Shown piece after piece: positions 43,137 through 50,300 of a stretch of 64,000 nucleotides of DNA. Location of the stretch: assembly GCA_035695825.1 (NCBI GenBank), contig DASRRH010000024.1:1-64000 (forward strand), in the 5' to 3' direction. The notes beneath the pieces are model-generated. The model was not told the origin of the DNA. It worked only from the letters and a program-made list of their open reading frames with translations, and made no database searches. Within the stretch, counting starts at the first letter, position 1, and each line of letters starts with the position of its first letter. The position numbers were made by a program, and so were the translations under genes. This DNA is from JAKEFM01 sp035695825 (GTDB lineage: Bacteria; Planctomycetota; UBA1135; JAKEFM01).

Positions 43137-43209
43137 TGCGCCCGCCCGGACTCGAACCGGGAACCCTCGGCTTAAAAGGCCGCTGCGCTACCTGTTGCGC
43201 CACGGGCGC
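43137..43209 (-). tRNA. tRNA-Lys(TTT) carried by the element
   Basis: 73 bases on the minus strand. Acceptor GCGCCCG pairs perfectly with CGGGCGC; D arm GCGC-AACAGGTA-GCGC; anticodon arm GCGGC-CTTTTAA-GCCGA with anticodon TTT and the usual U33; T arm CCCGG-TTCGAGT-CCGGG; discriminator A. The only mismatch is at positions 27/43 (G-A). No CCA is encoded. It is 78 bases downstream of the integrase stop on the same strand. It has the same decoding specificity as the host tRNA split by the element. Confidence 0.9.
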
Positions 43210-43287
43210 GGGCGGGGCGCGATCGTACCCGAAGCGAGAAGAGGCCGGCGAGGAGGCCCGCCGGCCCCCGGTCGAAGCCGCCCCCGC

Positions 43288-44487
43288 CTACGCCGGCAGC
43301 GCCATCCGCTCCAGCAGGAACGCGGCGACCCGCTCCGCGGCCGCGCGCAGGTGCTCGACCGACGGCTCGTAGTACCCGAGGGTGACGTCGCCGCCCGGGA
43401 GGCGGTGGTTCGCGAGGGCCTTGATCGCGTGCTCCGGGACCCCCGCCTCGTAAGCGGCGGAGACGAACGTGTCCCGGAGGCGGTGGGGCGACGGGAGGAG
43501 CCTCCCCGGGGCGAGCGGGTCCGGCTCCTTCGGGTTCACGATCGGGACGACGCGGCCGCGGTTGTCGACGGCGGGGAACGCCCACCCCTCGTCCCCCGTG
43601 TTCTCGGCCCGCCGGCGCCGGAGGACCTCCAGCGCGGCGCCGGAGAGCGGCACGGCGAACGCCCGGTCCGCCCCGCCCTTCGGGGACGGGCGACGCATCG
43701 TCGCGCGGCCCAGGTCCACCTCCTCCCACCGGACCGCCCGCGCGTCCGTCGAGCGGAGCCCGGTGAAGAGGACGAAGAGGAAGAGGTCCGCCCGGACCCG
43801 GTTCGGGACGGCGTCGACGCTCGCCTTCCACTCGGCCAGGGTCATCCGCCCCGGCTTCCCCGGGTCGGGGGACCAGAGGAGCGGCTCGCGCCGGCGCCTC
43901 TCCCGGTTGAAGACGACCGCGCGGACCGGGTTCGGCGGGAGGCTCACCCGGCGGGCCGCGAGGTTGTAGACCGCCCGGAGGCTCCGGAGGACCCGGTTCG
44001 CCAGGTACGGGCCCCGCCGCGTGAGGCGCTGGTGGAGGGAGACGGCCTCGTCCGGGGTGAGCTCGTCGAGCCGGCGGTCGAGGGGCAGCTCCCGCGCGGC
44101 GTCGACCCGGACGTCCTCGATGCTCCGGGGGGAGCACCCCTTCGCCCGCATGGCGACGACGTACCGCTCGATGGCGGCCCGGACCGTCGGCGCGACCGGG
44201 TCCCCGCGGTCGGCGGCGACGAGCCGGCGCCGGGCCTCCTTCCGGGCCTCCTCGAGGGTCCACGGGGGCGCCCGCCCGATCGTCTCGCGGCGCCCGTTCT
44301 TCTGGACCACGAACGCGCGCGCGCCCGGGACCTCGACCCCGTCCACGGCCCGGTCGCGGTAGACGACGAGCCCGAAGTTCGGCATTTCCGACCAGTAGAA
44401 CCGGCGGTCCTCCGCGCCCTCGGGGCCGGGGAGGCTCCGGACGAGCTTCTCGGTGAGGCGGGTGGGCGGGCGTCGGGGACGCTTCAC
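43288..44487 (-). CDS. int: Tyrosine recombinase/integrase
   Basis: 399 residues from GTG at 44487, overlapping the stop of the small gene upstream (GTGA). It has an N-terminal DUF4102-like beta region (LTEKLVRSLPGPEGAEDRRFYWSEMPNFGLVVY) as in integrases that target tRNA genes, a SAM-like core-binding domain (SIEDVRVDAARELPLDRRLDELTPDEAVSLHQRL) and a catalytic domain with R (FTGLRSTDARAVRW), HRLRD and NH...TLGYYEP with the nucleophile Tyr. It would recombine the 14-bp cores at 28923 and 44798. It stands at the right end of the element. Confidence 0.92.
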   Translation of the reverse strand: MKRPRRPPTRLTEKLVRSLPGPEGAEDRRFYWSEMPNFGLVVYRDRAVDGVEVPGARAFVVQKNGRRETIGRAPPWTLEEARKEARRRLVAADRGDPVAPTVRAAIERYVVAMRAKGCSPRSIEDVRVDAARELPLDRRLDELTPDEAVSLHQRLTRRGPYLANRVLRSLRAVYNLAARRVSLPPNPVRAVVFNRERRRREPLLWSPDPGKPGRMTLAEWKASVDAVPNRVRADLFLFVLFTGLRSTDARAVRWEEVDLGRATMRRPSPKGGADRAFAVPLSGAALEVLRRRRAENTGDEGWAFPAVDNRGRVVPIVNPKEPDPLAPGRLLPSPHRLRDTFVSAAYEAGVPEHAIKALANHRLPGGDVTLGYYEPSVEHLRAAAERVAAFLLERMALPA

Positions 44488-44714
44488 GGCCGCGCCCCTT
44501 CGTCCGGCGGCGCGCCCGGGGTTGAGCGCGGGTGCCGCTCCGCGAACGTCCGCATCCACTCCGCGAGGACCCCGCGCGCCTTCTCCCGGGAGACGCCGAA
44601 CTCCCTCTCGATGAAGGGGCCGGCTCCGAACATGTTGACGACCCCGGACTCCCGCAGCGCGTCGAGGAACAGGAGCTGCTCCTCGGTCGCCTTCGCCTTC
44701 CCGTCGTCGCTCAT
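44484..44714 (-). CDS. Small DNA-binding-like protein upstream of the integrase
   Basis: 76 residues. KATEEQLLFLDALRESGVVNMFGAGPFIEREFGVSREKARGVLAEWMRTF has a helical pattern similar to small winged-HTH proteins, with a possible recognition helix at SREKARGVLAEWM. It is translationally coupled to int, so a role in controlling integration or excision is plausible, but I cannot assign a family. Confidence 0.55.
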   Translation of the reverse strand: MSDDGKAKATEEQLLFLDALRESGVVNMFGAGPFIEREFGVSREKARGVLAEWMRTFAERHPRSTPGAPPDEGARP

Positions 44715-44761
44715 CGCGGCCTTCCCCTTTCGCCCCTCCCCCGGCGCGGGAAATGTACCGC

Positions 44762-44772
44762 GAGTTACCGAG
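44762..44772 (+). repeat. Right-end copy of GAGTTACCGAG
   Basis: Exact copy of the 11-mer at 29026-29036, same orientation, 26 bases before the attR core. Just upstream TACCG also appears at 44756-44760. Possible arm-type or excisionase site. Confidence 0.5.
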
Positions 44773-44797
44773 AACGTCCAATCCCGAATGGGCGACG

Positions 44798-44811
44798 ACG
44801 GATTTTTAATC
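44798..44811 (+). other. attR core (right direct repeat of the element)
   Basis: ACGGATTTTTAATC, identical to 28923-28936. The bases to its right continue the interrupted tRNA-Lys. Confidence 0.85.
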
Positions 44812-44844
44812 CGGAGGTCGTGGGTTCGATCCCCACCGCCCCCA
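44812..44844 (+). pseudogene. 3' part of the interrupted tRNA-Lys(TTT)
   Basis: CGG closes the anticodon stem, AGGTC is the variable region, GTGGG-TTCGATC-CCCAC the T arm and CGCCCCC the 3' acceptor strand, with discriminator A. The 5' acceptor strand GGGGGCG is at 28897. There is no tRNA 5' half next to this fragment, so it cannot fold into a tRNA on its own. Confidence 0.85.
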
Positions 44845-44865
44845 CTCCTCCCCCCGACGCCCTCT

Positions 44866-45888
44866 TCAGCGCCCGGTCGTGAGGACGACCCGGAACCGCG
44901 CCTTTCCGCCCATCATCCGATCGTAGGCCTCGGCCGCCCGCTCGAGCGGGAAGACCTCGTTCATCGACCGCACCCCGGTGAGCGCGCTGAAGGCGAGGGT
45001 GTCCTGCGAATCGATCGACGAACCGGAGGGCCAGCCCGCGACCGAGCGGCGTCCGGAGATGAGCAGGAGGGGAGGCACCTCGAGCGGCACGGCCGACGCG
45101 CCGAGGACGATCAGCCTCCCGTCGACGCCGAGCCCCCCGAGGACCGCGCTCATCGCCTTGCCGTTCGTCACGGTCGCGAGGATGACCTTGGCGCCGCCCA
45201 ACTTGGCCAGCTCCGCCCCCGCGTCCTGCTTCTGGCTGTCGATGTAGTGCCGCGCGCCAAACTCCCTCGCCTGCGGCTCCTTCTCCTTCCCCCGCGCGAT
45301 GGCGACGGTCTCGAAGCCCATCTTCGCGGCGAACTGGACGCCCAAGTGACCGAGCCCTCCCACCCCGAGCACGGCGACGCGATCGCCGGGGCGCGCGCCG
45401 CTGTGCCGGAGGGCGTTGAAGGTGGTGATCCCGGCGCACATCAGCGGCGCCGCCTCGAGGGCCGAGAGCTTCTCGGGGATCCGCGCCAGGGCCTCGGCGG
45501 GAACGACCATGAAGTCGGCGTAGCCGCCGTCGATCGTGATGCCGGTCGCCTGGGGGGCGACCTGGCAGGTGACGAAGTCGCCGCGGCGGCAGGAGGCACA
45601 GGTCCCGCAGTGCCCGCCGTGCCAGCCGACCCCGACCCGATCGCCGCGCTTCCATGCGGCGACGCCCTCCCCGACCGCGTCGAGGACTCCGGCGACCTCG
45701 TGTCCGGGGACCCGCGGGTACCGGACGCCCGGGAAGAGTCCCTCCTTCGGGTACGAGTCGCTGTGGCAGATGCCGCAGGCCTCGACCTTGATCCGAACCG
45801 ACCCGGCGCCGGGCTCCGGGATGGGGCGCTCGACCAGCTCGAAGGGTCCGTGCGGCCGGGGGACCTGGACCACGCGCATCTTCGGCAT
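44866..45888 (-). CDS. Zinc-dependent alcohol dehydrogenase (medium-chain)
   Basis: 340 residues. Catalytic zinc ligands in CGICHSD and the GHEVAG histidine; structural zinc cysteines in CGTCASCRRGDFVTC; Rossmann-type cofactor motif VLGVGGLGHLGVQFA. It resembles the cinnamyl-alcohol/AdhA subgroup, which oxidises alcohols or reduces aldehydes with NAD(P). It starts 22 bases past the right tRNA fragment and is host, not element, sequence. No operon partner. Confidence 0.9.
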   Translation of the reverse strand: MPKMRVVQVPRPHGPFELVERPIPEPGAGSVRIKVEACGICHSDSYPKEGLFPGVRYPRVPGHEVAGVLDAVGEGVAAWKRGDRVGVGWHGGHCGTCASCRRGDFVTCQVAPQATGITIDGGYADFMVVPAEALARIPEKLSALEAAPLMCAGITTFNALRHSGARPGDRVAVLGVGGLGHLGVQFAAKMGFETVAIARGKEKEPQAREFGARHYIDSQKQDAGAELAKLGGAKVILATVTNGKAMSAVLGGLGVDGRLIVLGASAVPLEVPPLLLISGRRSVAGWPSGSSIDSQDTLAFSALTGVRSMNEVFPLERAAEAYDRMMGGKARFRVVLTTGR

Positions 45889-46152
45889 GTTTCCTCCTAC
45901 GATCTCATTCCTCGTCGCGCCGGGCGGGGCTCGAACCTGCGACCCGCCGGCGGAAGGCGGGCGGGTCCGTCCGGGCCGTCCGTCGCCGCGGATGTTACCG
46001 GAGATTCACTCCGGCAAGTAGGAGCGCGGCCGCGGGCACGAGGACCCTTCTCTCGAGACGGGGTCGGGGGCGGAACCGATCCACCCGTGCCTTGCGCTCG
46101 ACGGATGCCGGGTCGACGATGCCTGCGAGGCGACGCTTCCAAGGAGACGAAC
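45889..46152. other. Intergenic region with a tRNA-like T loop and a hairpin
   Basis: 264 bases between divergent genes. CCGGAG-ATTCA-CTCCGG (45998-46014) is a perfect hairpin without a T-run. On the minus strand near 45910-45960 there is TTCGAGC with a 4/5 stem and CCGCC-TTCCGCC-GGCGG, which looks like T and anticodon arms, but no acceptor or D arm pairs with it, so I do not call a tRNA. Confidence 0.35.
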
Positions 46153-47553
46153 ATGAGATTCCTCGATCTGCGCGGCGCCACCGCCGGCGCGGCGGTCGCC
46201 CTCGCGTCCCTCACCTCGGCCCAGACCGGCCTCTGGACGAACGTTCTGCCCTCCGCCTCTCCGCCGTACCGGGCGACGGAGGGTCTCGCCTTCGAACCGG
46301 TCAGCGGGCTCGTGATCGCCTACGGGGGCGTTCCGAACCAGTCGGCCACCCCCTCGTTCAACGACACGTGGGCCTTCGACGGCTGCACCTGGACGCAGCT
46401 CTTCCCCACCGGGAATCCGGGCACGCGGTTCAACGCCTACCTCGCGCCGTCGCCCACCCCGGGACGCGTCGTCCTCTTCGGAGGCGGGATCGTCCCGTCC
46501 GCCGTCGACGGCGCGACCTGGGAGCTCGACACCCAGACGCTCACGTGGACGGACATGACGCCCGCCGGCCCGAGTCCTTCTCCTCGCCAGCTCGCGAACA
46601 CCGTCTACGACTCCTTCCGGGGGCGCACGGTCCTGTTCGGCGGGACGAACTCCTCGGGCTCCACCTTCTACGGCGACACGTGGGAGTGGGACGGAACCAC
46701 CTGGACGGACGTCACCCCGTCCTCGGGCCCGAGTCCCACGCCGCGGGCGTGGCATTCCATGACCTACGACAGCGCTCGCCAGCGGACCGTGCTCTTCGGA
46801 GGCTACACCTGTTCCCCCTTTCCCTTCGGTTGCCTTGCCGCTCAGCTCAACGACACGTGGGAATGGGACGGCATCCAATGGGTGCAGGTCGTCACGGCCG
46901 CCTCCCCGTCCCCGCGAAGCTCGGGCGCCATCGCGTACGATCCCTGGTCGCAACGGGTCGTCCTCTTCGCCGGCTCCGCGGGGTGGCCGGTCGGCATGAA
47001 CGACACGTGGGAGTACGACGGGACGAACTGGTCTCCGGTCGCCATCCCGGGCCCCGTTCCGCCCCCCCAGTTCCTCCACCGGATGGTCGGGGACCCGGTG
47101 CGTGGCGGCGTCCTCGTCTACGGCGCGTTCGGAAACGGCTGGTCGTCCCTGAACGACACCTGGCGCTACCACCATGCGGCTCTGAGCGGAACGCCGCTCA
47201 ATCCCGCCCCCGGAGCGGCCGTCAGCTACCTGCTCTCCCTGCCGAGCGACGCGGGACTCCCGTACGCGGCGGCGATCTCCTTGAGCGGGACTTGTCCCGG
47301 CTTCCCCCTGCCCGACGGCCGGGTCGTACCCCTGAACTTCGACGCCTTCACGAGCCTCTCGATCTCGGGCGCGTTCCCCACGATCTTCCAGGGATTCGCC
47401 GGAACGCTCACCGGGGGAGGCTTCGCGCTCCTGACCCTCTCGATTCCCCCGATCCCGGCGCTCAGCGGGACGGTCATCTCGGCCGCCGCGGTCTCCGTCA
47501 ACGGCGCGGCCGTCGGCAGCCTGACCAACGCCGTCACCGTGGTCGTGCAGTAG
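46153..47553 (+). CDS. Secreted Kelch-like beta-propeller protein
   Basis: 466 residues; AAGGAGACGAAC precedes the ATG. A signal peptide (GAAVALASLTSAQ) leads to about six Kelch-type repeats with NDTWxWDGxxW and R(T/V)VLFGG motifs (GRTVLFGGTNSSGSTFYGDTWEWDGTTW, QRTVLFGGYT, QRVVLFAGS), which form a beta-propeller. The last 110 residues are a separate beta domain (LSLPSDAGLPYAAAISLSGTCPGFPLPDGRVVPL) common at the C-terminus of planctomycete secreted proteins. Likely extracellular; ligand unknown. Confidence 0.8.
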   Translation: MRFLDLRGATAGAAVALASLTSAQTGLWTNVLPSASPPYRATEGLAFEPVSGLVIAYGGVPNQSATPSFNDTWAFDGCTWTQLFPTGNPGTRFNAYLAPSPTPGRVVLFGGGIVPSAVDGATWELDTQTLTWTDMTPAGPSPSPRQLANTVYDSFRGRTVLFGGTNSSGSTFYGDTWEWDGTTWTDVTPSSGPSPTPRAWHSMTYDSARQRTVLFGGYTCSPFPFGCLAAQLNDTWEWDGIQWVQVVTAASPSPRSSGAIAYDPWSQRVVLFAGSAGWPVGMNDTWEYDGTNWSPVAIPGPVPPPQFLHRMVGDPVRGGVLVYGAFGNGWSSLNDTWRYHHAALSGTPLNPAPGAAVSYLLSLPSDAGLPYAAAISLSGTCPGFPLPDGRVVPLNFDAFTSLSISGAFPTIFQGFAGTLTGGGFALLTLSIPPIPALSGTVISAAAVSVNGAAVGSLTNAVTVVVQ

Positions 47554-47643
47554 GGGACCGGTCTCGCCTCCCCCCTCCTCGCCGGACGGCGCCTCGCCGA
47601 GCGGGGGCCCCGCAGCGGCGGGGCCCGGGGCCGGACCGCCGCG

Positions 47644-48384
47644 TCAAGAACCGGGGCGGGGCTTGCCGAGGAGCTCCGTGACGGCCCCGGACAGGTCGAG
47701 GATCGCCTTCCGGCCGTCGCCCCGGAACGAGGAGCCGTGCATCACCGCCAGGGTCTTGGGCTTCAGGGCGGCGAGGCGTTGAAAGGTGCCGTCCGTGTAC
47801 GGCGTGTAGGGCATGTCCTTCGCCATCGGGCCGACGAGGTTTGCCTGGATCGCCTCCCTCGCGCGCTCGACGACGACGGCCTCGAGGATCGGGTCGGGGT
47901 CGCCGGGCTGGAGGAAGAGGTCCGAGCAGAGGAGCGTCTGCTCGACCTCGTCGAAGAACAGGCCCGCGTCCCAGGCGTGCGGAACGTGGGGGGTGGAGAG
48001 GAACCGGAGGCGGTGCCTGCCCAATCGCACGACCTCGCCGTCCGCGAGCGGGCGAGGGGCGCGGAGGGCGAAGTCCGCCACGCTCACCGTCGCGCCCACG
48101 AAGCTGCAGAGGGCCTGCGCGCGCGGCGCGATCTCGAGCCACTCGTTCAAGGCGCCGCACTCGTCGGACTCGAAGTGGCTGAATCCGATCCAGCGCAGCT
48201 TCGTGGGGTCCAGGATCGAAGCCACCCCCTCGAGCGTCGCTTGGAACATCGCCTTGAAGCCCGTGTGCATCAGGAACGGCTCGTCGTCCCGGATCAGGAA
48301 CTGATTGAACTGGAGTCCGTAGTCGGGGCGAAACGTCGAGATCCGGTAGGTGTCGGCCGCGATCTCGGTCACCCTGCACTTCAT
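47644..48384 (-). CDS. ODP-type metallo-beta-lactamase-fold protein (oxygen-binding diiron)
   Basis: 246 residues. The flavodiiron-like metal ligands are recognisable: HFESDE (HxExD) in GFSHFESDECGALNEWL, an H in STPHVPHAWDAGLFF, a D in LLCSDLFLQPGD and a final MHGSSFRG. It lacks the flavodoxin and rubredoxin domains of flavodiiron enzymes, as in ODP sensors that bind oxygen and control motility. The ATG overlaps the stop of the GGDEF-EAL gene by 4 bases, so an oxygen-to-c-di-GMP link is plausible. Confidence 0.75.
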   Translation of the reverse strand: MKCRVTEIAADTYRISTFRPDYGLQFNQFLIRDDEPFLMHTGFKAMFQATLEGVASILDPTKLRWIGFSHFESDECGALNEWLEIAPRAQALCSFVGATVSVADFALRAPRPLADGEVVRLGRHRLRFLSTPHVPHAWDAGLFFDEVEQTLLCSDLFLQPGDPDPILEAVVVERAREAIQANLVGPMAKDMPYTPYTDGTFQRLAALKPKTLAVMHGSSFRGDGRKAILDLSGAVTELLGKPRPGS

Positions 48385-50234
48385 GACGGCGCTCCGGTCC
48401 GCGAGGTCGCCGACGAACCGCCCTCTTCCCTCGCGGCGGGGGAGCGCCGGGGGCGGGATGCGTGCGAGGGGAGACGCTTTCCCTCCCGGAGGAGGCGGGC
48501 GAATGCCTCGGGAGGGAGCGGGGGGCTGAAGTAGTAGCCCTGGATCGCGTCGCAGCGGCGCGCGGCGAGGAAGCGGAGCTGCTCCTCCGTCTCGACCCCC
48601 TCGGCGACGACCTCGAGGGCGAGGTGCCGGGCGAGGCGGAGGAGGGCGCGGACGATGGCGGCGTCCTGCGGGTCGCTCGCGCTCCCGCGGACGAAGGAGC
48701 GGTCGATCTTGAGGCCGGCCAAGGGGAGGCGGCGCAAGCGCGCGAGGGAGGAGTAGCCGGTCCCGAAGTCGTCGATCGCGACGGCGATCCCCATGCGCTC
48801 GAGGTCGCGGAGCGCGCCGACGGTCTCCCCCGAGTCGTCGGTGGCGGCGCTCTCGGTCAACTCGAGGCGGAGCCGTTCCGCCGGGAGGCCGGTCTCGGCG
48901 AGGGCCCGCGCGACGAGGGAGGCGAGGCCGCCGCGGCGAACTTGGACGGGGGAGACGTTCACCGCGACGGAGAGGGGAGGGAGGCCGTCCGCGTCCCACG
49001 CGCGCGCCTGCCCGCAGGCCTCGCGGAGGGCCCACGCGCCGATCCCGTCGATCGCGCCCGTCTCCTCGGCGAGCGGGATGAAGTCGGAGGGGGGGACGAG
49101 CCCCCGGTCCGGGTGGAGCCAGCGGAGCAGCGCCTCGCAACCCAAGATCGAGCCGGTGGCGAGCGAGACGACGGGCTGGTACTCGAGGCGGAACTCGCCC
49201 CGCTCGAGGGCTTTTCCGAGGTCGGTCTCGAGCCGGGCGAGGGAGGCGACGCGCTCGCGCAGCCCCTCGTCGAAGGAGGCGGTCTGCCCCGCCCCCCGGG
49301 CCTTCGCGCGACGGAGCGCGCTCGCCGCCTCCCGGAGCAGGTCGTCGGGCCGGGAGGCCGGGCCGGGGCCGAGGGCGATGCCGATGCACGCGGTCGGGAA
49401 GAGCCGATGCCCTTCGAGGAGGACGGCGGGTCGGATCTCCCGGTGGATGCGGTCGGCGAAGGCGGCGGCCCGCTCGAACTCGGAGACCCCCTCGAGGAGC
49501 GCGGCGAACTCGTCCCCGCCGAGGTGGGCGAGGGGATCGCCGAGCCTGCAGCAGGCCTCGAGTCGGCGCGCGACCGCGCGGAGGAGGGCGTCCCCGGCGG
49601 CGTGCCCGAGGCCGAGGTGGACGGTCCGGAACCGGTCGAGGTTGAGGAGGAGGACGGCGAAGGGGATCCCGTGGTCGAGCCCCGCGCGGACGCGCTCGAG
49701 GAAGGCCGCCCGGTCGGGGAGGCTCGTCAGCCGCTCGCCGTCGGCGGCCGGCGCGTTCGAGGCGGAGTCCCGCCGGCCGCGGCGAGGAAGTGAGTGAAGG
49801 AACAGGAAGTGGCCGCTGAAGCGGTCCTCGACCTCGTGCGCGCGGACGAGGAGGAATTCCGCGTCGAAGGCGTCCCCGTCCTTTCGCAGCGCGCGGAGCA
49901 GGACCTCTGCCCGGCCGCGGAGGATCATCTCCCGGCGAGCCGCGAGGAGCGCCTCTCGGTGTCCTGGGACGACGAGCCGGAGCCAGTCCGAGCCGAGGAG
50001 GTCGTCGGGCGCGAAGCCGAGCCGCGCCGAGAACCCCGGCGTGACGAATCCGAGCCTTCCCTCCGGGTCGATCCGGCAGGCGCCCCCGCCGCCTCGGTCG
50101 AAGGCGGCGGCGATCGCGCTCCACTCCGCCTCCGCCGAGGGGCGCGCTCCCGGAGGCGCGGGCGCCCAGCGGGAGGGGAGAGCGGCCGGGGACGGCGGGT
50201 TCGGCTGGGCGGGGTAGAGGATCGAGCGCGGCAC
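48381..50234 (-). CDS. PAS-GGDEF-EAL protein (c-di-GMP turnover)
   Basis: 617 residues. PAS domain (about 40-140: GGGACRIDPEGRLGFVTPGFSARLGFAPDDLLGSDWLRLVVP), GGDEF domain with HLGGDEFA and an I-site RLGD five residues before it, and EAL domain with CEALLRW, AVNVSP, LELTESAA, IDDFGTGYSSL, LKIDRSF, VVAEGVET and IQGYYFSPPLP. All key EAL residues appear present, so both synthesis and hydrolysis are possible. No membrane segment. It is translationally coupled to the ODP protein. Confidence 0.9.
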   Translation of the reverse strand: MPRSILYPAQPNPPSPAALPSRWAPAPPGARPSAEAEWSAIAAAFDRGGGGACRIDPEGRLGFVTPGFSARLGFAPDDLLGSDWLRLVVPGHREALLAARREMILRGRAEVLLRALRKDGDAFDAEFLLVRAHEVEDRFSGHFLFLHSLPRRGRRDSASNAPAADGERLTSLPDRAAFLERVRAGLDHGIPFAVLLLNLDRFRTVHLGLGHAAGDALLRAVARRLEACCRLGDPLAHLGGDEFAALLEGVSEFERAAAFADRIHREIRPAVLLEGHRLFPTACIGIALGPGPASRPDDLLREAASALRRAKARGAGQTASFDEGLRERVASLARLETDLGKALERGEFRLEYQPVVSLATGSILGCEALLRWLHPDRGLVPPSDFIPLAEETGAIDGIGAWALREACGQARAWDADGLPPLSVAVNVSPVQVRRGGLASLVARALAETGLPAERLRLELTESAATDDSGETVGALRDLERMGIAVAIDDFGTGYSSLARLRRLPLAGLKIDRSFVRGSASDPQDAAIVRALLRLARHLALEVVAEGVETEEQLRFLAARRCDAIQGYYFSPPLPPEAFARLLREGKRLPSHASRPRRSPAAREEGGSSATSRTGAPS

Positions 50235-50300
50235 GAATTCGACCGGCGTCCGGGGACGCCGGCCAGCGCTCTCGTATGTGACCGGGTCCCAAGAGGGGTG

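Larger units (their letters stand above)
28937..44811. mobile_element. Integrated tRNA-Lys element, satellite-like (PICI/P4 type)
   Basis: 15,875 bases between the two 14-bp direct repeats. It carries a tyrosine integrase at the right end, two excisionase-like HTH genes at the left, a primase-helicase, an iteron cluster, a terminase-small-subunit-like gene, a run of small overlapping unknown genes, and a cargo block (nuclease, XRE, GHKL ATPase, Ser/Thr kinase, AlbA_2, two membrane proteins). It has its own tRNA-Lys. No capsid, portal, large terminase, tail or lysis gene was seen. The gene set matches phage satellites better than a whole prophage or a conjugative element. Gene density and GTGA overlaps in 33037-35684 look phage-like. 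Confidence 0.85.

Noticed and set aside
42526..43203. 225-codon minus-strand frame starting MAQQVAQRPFKPRVPGSSPGGR
   Set aside because: This N-terminus is the translation of the tRNA-Lys at 43137-43209; the rest is a shadow of the membrane protein gene.
28937..44811. Complete prophage
   Set aside because: No large terminase, portal, capsid, tail or lysis gene is recognisable, and 16 kb is small for a tailed phage.
45905..45985. Possible tRNA (minus strand) with TTCGAGC T loop and CCG anticodon
   Set aside because: The T stem has a mismatch, position 37 would be C, and no D arm or acceptor partner is found.
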